From positions 1-10,541 of the forward strand of contig DAHVXO010000345.1 in the NCBI GenBank assembly GCA_027356675.1: a stretch of DNA of 10,541 nucleotides, read 5' to 3'. Positions 4,917 to 10,338 of the stretch are shown here, piece by piece (position 1 is the stretch's first letter; each line of letters begins with the position of its first letter). The stretch is from Symbiobacteriaceae bacterium. GTDB lineage: Bacteria; Bacillota_E; Symbiobacteriia; Symbiobacteriales; Symbiobacteriaceae. Both the position numbers and the translations under genes were made by a program. Below the pieces are notes generated by a model. It was not told the origin of the DNA. It saw only the letters and a program-made list of their open reading frames with translations, and did no database searches.

Positions 4917-7304
4917 ATGAAGAAACAGCAACGTCGGATGAGCAAAACAGCGAAACGCCCGGATGGGGTAACCCGCGAACTCTTCGGGCTGGGCATGGTC
5001 GCACTCGGCCTATGGTTCTTCGTCGCCAAGGTCCGGTCTGGCGGCTTCCTGGGTGCACTAGTGATTCGGCTTCTTAGCGGACTCGCGGGGCACGGCGGAG
5101 CCTGGTTAATCGCCCTTGGACTTGTTTTCCTCGGCGCGTACCAGATCATCCGCCGGTTTCAGAAGCAGGAACTCTCCCTCGGAAAGCGGTTCTGGACCGT
5201 GATTATCTTGTTCACGGCGGTTGAAGTGGTTTTCCAACTCACCCAAATTGCCGCCGATCCCCTTGGCGGCGACGTCGAGTTAGCCTGGCAGGGAGCAGGA
5301 GGAGGCCTGATCGGCTACGGCATCACCCGTGTCTTGACAGTTGTCTTTGGTCTTTGGGGTCGGTATCTCGTGCTCGCCACTGCGGTAGTTGTGGCGATCC
5401 TACTCAACACCTCGCTCACGCTCGGTGGGACCCTTGTATGGGTGAAGGACAAAATCATGATGGCGTGCCGTCGCATGATGGTCGCCGTTCGAGCCCGATA
5501 TCACGCGCAAAGGGCGGCCAGAGCCGCCACTTCCGTGTCGTCGGCACACCCGGTGCGGGTTCAGGCACAGCCTGATCCTGCTGGCACACGTGCCAGTATG
5601 AACGGAGCAGCACCGACCTCCATTCGCACAGTGGAGGCGCCGCACACCTCCGCGACCCAGCCGGGCCCGATTCCCCAGGTGCAACCTGCACCGCCGCAAT
5701 CGGCCCCGGCGCCCAGCAACCCCTCCGCAACCCCGACCGGGCACACACTTCCTGCACAAGAAGCGACACCTGCACTCACACTCAGCAGCGAAGCACAGGC
5801 CGGACCCCACGGGGAGTATCGCCTGCCTGCGCTATCACTCCTGGCTCCGGCCCCGCAGCAAGGTGCAGATGATCAGGCAATCCACCAGCAGCAAGCGGAC
5901 CTCCTACAGCGCACCCTTCGGTCCTTTGGAGTGGAGGCCCAGGTCGTCGACGTCAGTCCAGGCCCCTCCGTCACCCGCTTTGAACTGCAGCCCGGCGCCG
6001 GTGTGCGGGTGAGCAAGTTTACCCAACTGGCCGATGACCTCGCTTTAGCACTGGCAGCCGAGGACATTCGGATCGAGGCTCCGGTTCCAGGTAAGGCGGT
6101 AGTGGGAATCGAGATTCCCAACCGCGTGCGGCAGGCAGTCCCCTTGCGGAGCGTGATGGAATCGCAGTCGTTCCTGGGGAACCCCTCGAAGCTGGCCGTG
6201 GCCTTTGGCAAGGACAACGCCGGCAACCCGGTTATCGGGGATCTAGCCCGGATGCCCCACTTGCTGATTGCAGGATCGACCGGTTCGGGCAAGTCGGTGT
6301 GTATGAACACGATCATCTGCTCCCTGCTGTTCAAAGCCAGGCCCGACGAGGTCAAGATGCTGATGATCGACCCGAAGATGGTGGAACTCTCCACCTACAA
6401 CGGAATCCCCCACCTCATGGCGCCGGTGATCACCGACGTTAAGAAGGCGGCCGGATACTTGAAGGGCGCGGTCCGGGAGATGGAGGCACGCTATGAACTC
6501 TTCGCAGCGATGGGCGTGCGGAGCATCCAGCAGTACAACGAGAAGTGCCTGACTGAATCTGACACGGATCCTTCCCGCAAGCCGCTCCCGTACATCGTGA
6601 TCTTCATCGACGAGCTGGCTGACCTCATGATGGTTGCACCCGCGGATGTGGAAGATGCGATATGTCGCCTGGCACAGATGGCGCGAGCCTGCGGCATGCA
6701 CCTGGTGATTGCCACACAGTCGCCCCGGGTGGACGTCATTACCGGACTGATCAAAGCCAATATCCCGTCGAGGATCGCCTTTGCCGTCTCATCCCAGGTC
6801 GACTCCCGCGTGATCATGGACGCAGCAGGCGCCGAGCGGCTGTTAGGCCGCGGGGACATGCTCTATCATCCAGCCGGGTTAAGCAAATCGGCACGAGCCC
6901 AGGGCGCCTTCATCGACGAGCCCGAGATCGAAGCCCTCGTCAGGTTCGTCCGTGCTCAGGGGCAGCCGGTTTACACAGCGCAGGAAGAAGAGGTGGAGGT
7001 GGGGGCTCGCCGGCCGGCGGGTAATGGGGTAACAGAAACCGAACCTGCTTCCGCCGTGGACGCCATCTTCCCGCAAGCGGTGCGGGTGGTAATCGAGAAC
7101 GGGCAGGCCTCGGTGTCCATCCTACAGCGCCGGCTGCGGTGCAATTACAGCAAGGCCGCTAGGCTCATTGATATGATGGAAGAGCGAGGCTTCATTGGAA
7201 CACACCAGGGCTCCAAGCCCCGTAACGTGCTGATCTCATTGCCGCAGTGGCAGGAGATGTTCGGCAGGGCCACCACGGCCGAGGAAACCGCAGCTATCAA
7301 CTGA
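4917..7304 (+). CDS. FtsK/SpoIIIE-family DNA translocase
   Basis: A 795-aa membrane-anchored motor that pumps double-stranded DNA through a hexameric ring. It has four or five N-terminal membrane segments (about 22-39, 61-78, 92-111, 128-147, 150-170), a Pro/Ala-rich linker (about 185-300), then alpha and beta motor domains: Walker A GSTGSGKS (453-460), DPKMVELSTYNGIPHL, Walker B IVIFIDELADLMM (Asp565), and GGDM-type LLGRGDM. The C-terminal winged-helix gamma domain (about 712-775, SILQRRLRCNYSKAARLIDM) is intact; it reads 8-bp polarity sequences in known members. Length equals chromosomal SpoIIIE (about 790 aa). Odd feature: the usual ATQRPSVDVITG reads ATQSPRVDVITG (599-610), an exchange of Arg and Ser. 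Start ATG follows GGAGGTG by 6 nt. Being beside partition genes and an 8-bp repeat family, it may serve plasmid transfer or segregation rather than sporulation. Confidence 0.9.
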   Translation: MKKQQRRMSKTAKRPDGVTRELFGLGMVALGLWFFVAKVRSGGFLGALVIRLLSGLAGHGGAWLIALGLVFLGAYQIIRRFQKQELSLGKRFWTVIILFTAVEVVFQLTQIAADPLGGDVELAWQGAGGGLIGYGITRVLTVVFGLWGRYLVLATAVVVAILLNTSLTLGGTLVWVKDKIMMACRRMMVAVRARYHAQRAARAATSVSSAHPVRVQAQPDPAGTRASMNGAAPTSIRTVEAPHTSATQPGPIPQVQPAPPQSAPAPSNPSATPTGHTLPAQEATPALTLSSEAQAGPHGEYRLPALSLLAPAPQQGADDQAIHQQQADLLQRTLRSFGVEAQVVDVSPGPSVTRFELQPGAGVRVSKFTQLADDLALALAAEDIRIEAPVPGKAVVGIEIPNRVRQAVPLRSVMESQSFLGNPSKLAVAFGKDNAGNPVIGDLARMPHLLIAGSTGSGKSVCMNTIICSLLFKARPDEVKMLMIDPKMVELSTYNGIPHLMAPVITDVKKAAGYLKGAVREMEARYELFAAMGVRSIQQYNEKCLTESDTDPSRKPLPYIVIFIDELADLMMVAPADVEDAICRLAQMARACGMHLVIATQSPRVDVITGLIKANIPSRIAFAVSSQVDSRVIMDAAGAERLLGRGDMLYHPAGLSKSARAQGAFIDEPEIEALVRFVRAQGQPVYTAQEEEVEVGARRPAGNGVTETEPASAVDAIFPQAVRVVIENGQASVSILQRRLRCNYSKAARLIDMMEERGFIGTHQGSKPRNVLISLPQWQEMFGRATTAEETAAIN

Positions 7305-7312
7305 GAACCGCT

Positions 7313-7337
7313 TGACCCCCACCGCCGGTGGGGGTCA
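7313..7337 (+). terminator. Hairpin after the translocase gene
   Basis: A perfect 11-bp stem (TGACCCCCACC / GGTGGGGGTCA) with a 3-nt loop begins 9 nt after the stop codon. There is no U-tract, so it may be a weak or factor-assisted terminator or a 3' mRNA stabiliser. Confidence 0.5.
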
Positions 7338-7464
7338 CCTAATTCCGCGCTGAAATTTCTCTCTTACCCTGACCACCATCAGGCGAATGTTAATCTCGGG
7401 GCAGGACCGTGGGAAAAGACCAGTGATGCCAGCGGGCATAATGCTGGCGACCCTACCGAGGTGA

Positions 7465-7557
7465 GCGGTTCTGCGGAAGTGGTTCTCACCCGAAAACACA
7501 GGTGTTACTAGGGGGAGCAGATGGTTTCATGGGAAGAACCGCATCGGCGAGAACCGC
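7465..7557. repeat. Second cluster of the 8-bp repeat GCGGTTCT / AGAACCGC
   Basis: GCGGTTCT at 7465 and GTGGTTCT at 7479 (14 bp apart) face exact AGAACCGC copies at 7535 and 7550 (15 bp apart). The layout repeats that of the 4381-4553 cluster. Single exact copies also lie at 5186 (inside the translocase gene) and 7304 (over its stop codon). Confidence 0.7.
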
Positions 7558-7689
7558 TTTGCTTCCGCCTCAGTAGGCGCAAGTGTAGGGACACCCTGGT
7601 TCCGACACGAGATTTGTCGAACGAAAACCATCCGGGACACGAGGTACTTTTGAACAGAAGCAATAACCCTGGAGGAGACAAGTCGGGGG

Positions 7690-9117
7690 GTGGACGGGAT
7701 GGCGCGCACATCGGAGGCCAATTGTCGCTTTGTGGCTGAGTTCGAGCTAGTGGTTACCCCCCACATCGAGAAAATGATACTGCGCCGCCTCGATGCGGGC
7801 CGGATGGTCTTCAACGCCCTACTGTCCGAAGCGCTGAAGCGATACGACCTGTTCCGGCAGTCCCGCCTGTACCAGAAAGCCCGGCGCATCCCCAAGAACA
7901 CCCCGGAGCAGAAGCAAGCCCGTACAGCGGCCTTCCGCGCCGCCAGGGATGCCTGGAAATGGACGGAGGTTGGGCTAACCTCGTACCTCCAGGCCGTTGG
8001 CCAGCGTTTCACCCGCACGTGGCTGAATCAGCATGTCGACTCACAGATCGTCAAACAACTGGCCAAACGGGTAGCGCTAGCCGTCCTGCAGTATTCACTG
8101 GGGCGAAAGGGGCGCCCCAGGTTCAAGCGGAAAGGGATGCTCTCCTCGCTGGAGGGCGTGAACAACCGGCAGAGCATCATGGTCAAGGCTGACGAGAATC
8201 ACCATCTCTACGTGTATTGGGGGGCCGGGACAGGGTCGGAGCGGCTTCGCGTTCCACTGATGATCCGTGCGGATGACCTCTATCATCGACATGCCCTAAC
8301 CGTCATGCAGCCAGAAAAGGGGTTCCCCGGGCTGAAGTTCACCCGGATCGTCCAGAGAGTGATTCGGGGCCGGAACCGCTTCTATGCCCAAGTGACTCTC
8401 ATCGGGCTGCCGTACCAACGGGATACCCTGCAAGCCCAGGGCGTAGTGGGCATCGACATTGGCCCATCGACGATTGCGGTCGTCAGCAACGAAGCAGTCT
8501 TCGTCGAGAAGTTTTGTGCCGAACTCGGGTCTAAGGAGAGGGAAGTGCGCCGGCTCCAGCGGAAAATCGACCGGCAGCGCCGGGCGAACAACCCTGACTG
8601 TTTCACTGAGTGCGGCGAGTGGATCAAGGGGAGAAGGGCAACGGTCGTAAGCCGCACCATGAGAAGCTCCCTACGGCGATTGCGAACGATTCGGCAGAAG
8701 CAGGCCGACCACAGAAAGTCTCTGCACGGCAACCTGGTGCGACGAGTACTTCGTTGTGGTTCTGAGTTCCGACTAGAGACACTGTCCTACCGTGCGTTCC
8801 AGCGATCGTTTGGGCGATCAGTCTTGGCTCGGGCGCCTGGGCTCTTCGTAAGCCACCTCAGGCGCAAGTCCTCCGAGGTTGGGGCAGCATTCACCGAGTT
8901 CTCCCCTTACCGCACCAAGCTCTCCCAGACGTGCCATGGTTGTAGGGCGATACGGAAGAAACCTTTGTCCGTTCGAGTTCACGCCTGTTCATGTGGAGTA
9001 ACCGCTCATCGTGACCTCTACTCGGCCTTCCTTGCGCGCTTCGTGACGAATGAGGTGCTCGAATTACAACGGGCTTGTGCAGAGTGGCCTCTGTTTGAAC
9101 TGCTCCTAGCTGCGTAG
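7690..9117 (+). CDS. TnpB/Cas12-like RNA-guided nuclease, putative type V-U-like effector
   Basis: A 475-codon protein of the TnpB/Cas12 superfamily, which cuts DNA using an RNA guide held by a split RuvC domain. RuvC-I is VVGIDIGPSTIAVVS (Asp256), RuvC-II is LETLSYRAFQRSFGRSV (Glu363) and RuvC-III is TAHRDLYSAFLARF (Asp442), so the catalytic triad is intact. The zinc ribbon is C415-X2-C418-X14-C433-X-C435, with CxC instead of the usual CxxC in its second half. The N-terminal 250 residues are the helical/beta wedge and guide-binding region. The 'DIGPSTIA' signature belongs to a group usually annotated as transposase. The start is GTG 7690 or ATG 7699; GGAGGAGA lies 12 nt before the GTG and GGGGGGTGG is near the ATG. 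No tnpA is nearby. Directly downstream are a structured segment and a mini CRISPR-like array on the same strand, which points to a Cas12-type role rather than a simple IS-borne TnpB. Confidence 0.85.
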   Translation: MDGMARTSEANCRFVAEFELVVTPHIEKMILRRLDAGRMVFNALLSEALKRYDLFRQSRLYQKARRIPKNTPEQKQARTAAFRAARDAWKWTEVGLTSYLQAVGQRFTRTWLNQHVDSQIVKQLAKRVALAVLQYSLGRKGRPRFKRKGMLSSLEGVNNRQSIMVKADENHHLYVYWGAGTGSERLRVPLMIRADDLYHRHALTVMQPEKGFPGLKFTRIVQRVIRGRNRFYAQVTLIGLPYQRDTLQAQGVVGIDIGPSTIAVVSNEAVFVEKFCAELGSKEREVRRLQRKIDRQRRANNPDCFTECGEWIKGRRATVVSRTMRSSLRRLRTIRQKQADHRKSLHGNLVRRVLRCGSEFRLETLSYRAFQRSFGRSVLARAPGLFVSHLRRKSSEVGAAFTEFSPYRTKLSQTCHGCRAIRKKPLSVRVHACSCGVTAHRDLYSAFLARFVTNEVLELQRACAEWPLFELLLAA

Positions 9118-9355
9118 GTCTTTCCGGAAGACTGGCTCTGACTCGGGCCAGGTGGCGCTAACGGACGAGGACCGGTTCTCTACCGGCGCCCGAGAGGGAG
9201 GAGCCCGTTGCCACCAACCGGCAGGAATGCATAGGCTAAGACCGCAGACGTCGTAGTGGCTCAGACCACGAGGGCTGCGGAGAGGCCTCGGCTCGATCTG
9301 CCTCTCTGCGATACTAGGGCTATGTTATAGAGCTAGAACCCGTATGGGAGCTAGT
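9118..9355 (+). ncRNA. Candidate guide scaffold (tracrRNA/omegaRNA-like) with anti-repeat
   Basis: The 238 nt between the nuclease stop and the first repeat are packed with stems: GTCTT/AAGAC (9118-9132); CTCGGGC (9142-9148) with GCCCGAG (9188-9194); inside it CCGGT/ACCGG (9172-9186); GGTGGC-gct-AACGG (9151-9164) with CCGTTGCCACC (9205-9215), which crosses the previous stem and so makes a pseudoknot; CCGCAG/CTGCGG (9242-9280); GAGAGGC/GCCTCTC (9280-9306); GATACTAG/CTAGTATC (9310-9358), whose last 3 nt enter the first repeat. CACGAGGGCTG (9267-9277) is complementary to repeat bases CAGCCCACGTG at 10 of 11 positions. Pseudoknotted scaffolds are known for omegaRNAs and for tracrRNAs of small type V systems. 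No ORF of note lies here. It may be released from the 3' UTR of the nuclease mRNA. Confidence 0.6.
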
Positions 9356-9492
9356 ATCCAGCCCACGTGCGCAGGGGAGAGTCGCTCCCACCCCCACCCG
9401 TCCCGGCACAACCTGGATCCAGCCCACGTGCGCAGGGGAGAGTCGGATGTGGCGGCTGTGAATTACATCGTTGAGGCATCCAGCCCACGTGC
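9356..9492 (+). CRISPR. Mini CRISPR-like array: 2 full repeats, 2 spacers, 1 degenerate terminal repeat
   Basis: Two identical 29-nt repeats (9356-9384 and 9417-9445) and a third whose first 15 nt (9478-9492, ATCCAGCCCACGTGC) are identical before it decays. Both spacers are exactly 32 nt (9385-9416 and 9446-9477), so the period is a constant 61. The spacers are unrelated to each other. Decay of the last repeat at its 3' side is the usual picture at the distal end of an array, so the leader and scaffold side is the left, next to the nuclease, and transcription is plus. The conserved 15 nt include the part complementary to the candidate anti-repeat. Only two full repeats exist and no cas1/cas2 is in the window, so spacer uptake is probably not self-supplied. 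An alternative is a set of protein-binding direct repeats. Confidence 0.65.
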
Positions 9493-9526
9493 ACTTGATG
9501 GTTAGCCGATGACAATCCCGGCAATA

Positions 9527-9562
9527 ATCACTATCACCGAGTTATGTTAAGGTGGTAGTGAT
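9527..9562. promoter_or_regulatory. Inverted-repeat operator over the start of the XRE gene
   Basis: ATCACTATCACC (9527-9538) and GGTGGTAGTGAT (9551-9562) are inverted repeats matching at 11 of 12 positions, separated by 12 nt. The right arm covers the GTG start codon. A possible promoter is ATGACA (9509-9514), 17 nt, TATCAC (9532-9537), which would be blocked by bound repressor. This strongly suggests autoregulation by the XRE protein. Confidence 0.65.
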
Positions 9563-9776
9563 ATTGGGAATTCCCCAGCGAAAGAACCGGTTGGGCTATT
9601 GGCGAAAGATCCGTAATTTCTCGCAAGATGACGTCGCAACCCGGCTTGGTGTAGCAAGGCGAACCATTAGTAATTGGGAACAGGATGTCTGCTGCCCATC
9701 GGACGAACAAGCAAGGGTCCTTGCCAAGATCTTACGCGTGAGAGTCCGAGATCTGTTTCCTTTCGGTCACTATTAG
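9552..9776 (+). CDS. XRE/Cro-CI-type transcriptional regulator
   Basis: A 74-aa protein that is almost only an HTH_3 domain: GYWRKIRNFSQDDVATRLGV (15-34) and ARRTISNWEQDVCCPSDEQA (35-54) with the typical S-Q-x-x-[LV]-A, S-x-W-E and [PS]-x-x-x-x-L-A pattern, ending in RVRDLFPFG (65-73). The start is uncertain: GTG 9552, GTG 9558 or TTG 9564; the message may be leaderless, since no good ribosome binding site precedes any of them. It lies 59 nt after the degenerate last repeat of the mini array, in the same direction, and has its own operator and terminator, so it is probably a separate unit. It could regulate the nuclease locus, the toxin-like gene or itself. Confidence 0.85.
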   Translation: MVVILGIPQRKNRLGYWRKIRNFSQDDVATRLGVARRTISNWEQDVCCPSDEQARVLAKILRVRVRDLFPFGHY

Positions 9777-9777
9777 G

Positions 9778-9801
9778 GCCGTCCGCACGGACGGCTTTTT
9801 T
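9778..9801 (+). terminator. Rho-independent terminator of the XRE gene
   Basis: GCCGTCCG-CA-CGGACGGC is a perfect 8-bp stem followed immediately by TTTTTT. It starts 2 nt after the stop codon. Confidence 0.9.
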
Positions 9802-9904
9802 CATTGGACAAGCAAGCCGGAGAGACATGCGCATATGGTCTCAGGAGATTGCCAATTGGCCGGATTTCCTGCCAGATGGGAAGGGGGGTGGAGGGTCACA
9901 ATGC

Positions 9905-9928
9905 AAAACCGCCCCCAGAAGGGGGCGG
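9905..9928 (-). terminator. Rho-independent terminator, minus strand
   Basis: CCGCCCCC (9909-9916), loop AGAA, GGGGGCGG (9921-9928). On the minus strand the stem is followed by TTTT (9908-9905). It would end a transcript of about 250 nt that starts near the small hydrophobic gene at 10151. Confidence 0.6.
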
Positions 9929-10055
9929 AACGTAGGAAAGTGCCTGCATAAAGTTGTGATGGCGAATAGGGTGGACGATTGCCATGGAGCTGGGCGCCTA
10001 CGCACCCAGCGTATGCGGTGGTCGGCACCGAAAATGCACGTCCCGAGGATTTCAG

Positions 10056-10151
10056 CTACATTGGCTGCCAAACACCCGCCAGATAGAAAAACAGCTTCGA
10101 TAGCTGAACCAGGGCAGCCCCAAATAGAACCTCGATCAGGTATAGCGGCAT
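10056..10151 (-). CDS. 31-aa hydrophobic membrane peptide, possible type I toxin
   Basis: ATG 10151 to TAG 10058-10056 encodes MPLYLIEVLFGAALVQLSKL plus 11 more residues ending in FFYLAGVWQPM. The peptide is one continuous transmembrane stretch with a single lysine. AAGGAGG lies 11 nt upstream; the 13-nt palindrome GGTCCGACGGACC sits between the site and the ATG (overlapping the last GG), so folding could shorten or hide it. A long 3' UTR with a GCTGGG/CCCAGC hairpin and a terminator at 9905-9928 follows. Size, hydrophobicity and UTR layout resemble plasmid type I toxins of the Fst/TxpA kind, but there is no sequence proof. Reverse-strand ORFs here look artefactual. Confidence 0.4.
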   Translation of the reverse strand: MPLYLIEVLFGAALVQLSKLFFYLAGVWQPM

Positions 10152-10226
10152 GGTCCGTCGGACCTCCTTGGTAATCTCCACAGTAAGGTGCCCAAGGTTG
10201 CGTTGGATCATTCCCGGAGGTGCGTC

Positions 10227-10334
10227 ATGGTGATTTGGCTCCTGTTCGGTCTGGTTTCGCTTACCACAGGGTTGCTCTTCATCGGCCGTGGGGTGCTACG
10301 GGCGTGGCGGAGCGCCAGGAGTCAGAGGGGGTAG
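10227..10334 (+). CDS. 35-aa single-pass membrane peptide
   Basis: ATG 10227, six nt after GGAGG, to TAG 10332-10334. The protein has one hydrophobic helix (VIWLLFGLVSLTTGLLFI, 2-19) and a basic tail (RGVLRAWRSARSQRG), giving an N-out or N-in single anchor with a cytoplasmic positive end. The next gene starts 4 nt after the stop, so it opens an operon. Small membrane peptides like this often begin transfer or secretion operons, but I do not recognise the family. Confidence 0.6.
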   Translation: MVIWLLFGLVSLTTGLLFIGRGVLRAWRSARSQRG

Positions 10335-10338
10335 TCGG

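Larger units (their letters stand above)
7305..7689. other. Intergenic leader between translocase and nuclease genes
   Basis: About 385 bp with no gene. It contains the hairpin above, a hairpin GCCAGC/GCTGGC at about 7431-7448, the second 8-bp repeat cluster (7465-7557) whose direct copies sit between GGTGAG and CTCACC arms, and the nuclease ribosome binding region. I could not find a promoter that I trust for the nuclease. Confidence 0.5.
9802..10226. other. Region between XRE gene and right-hand operon
   Basis: On the plus strand no gene is supported. It holds the minus-strand transcript just described: the 31-codon gene, its hairpin-rich 3' UTR and terminator. A 6-bp hairpin (GCTGGG/CCCAGC) lies near 9990-10012. 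Confidence 0.4.

Noticed and set aside
7690..9117. Complete IS200/IS605-type or IS607-type insertion sequence
   Set aside because: No tnpA or serine transposase gene and no recognisable ends are visible around the nuclease gene.
9324..9338. GTTATAGAGCTAGAA resembles the start of the S. pyogenes Cas9 single-guide scaffold
   Set aside because: The GAAA link in that scaffold is man-made and no Cas9 or matching repeat is present; the likeness is coincidental.
9385..9416. Spacer 1 resembles the CCCTCC microsatellite at 3157-3180
   Set aside because: About 15 of 20 matches, all from C-rich low complexity; not a credible protospacer.
9674..10174. A 166-codon plus frame overlapping the XRE gene and its terminator
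   Set aside because: It passes through the strong terminator at 9778-9801 and is out of frame with the clear XRE protein.
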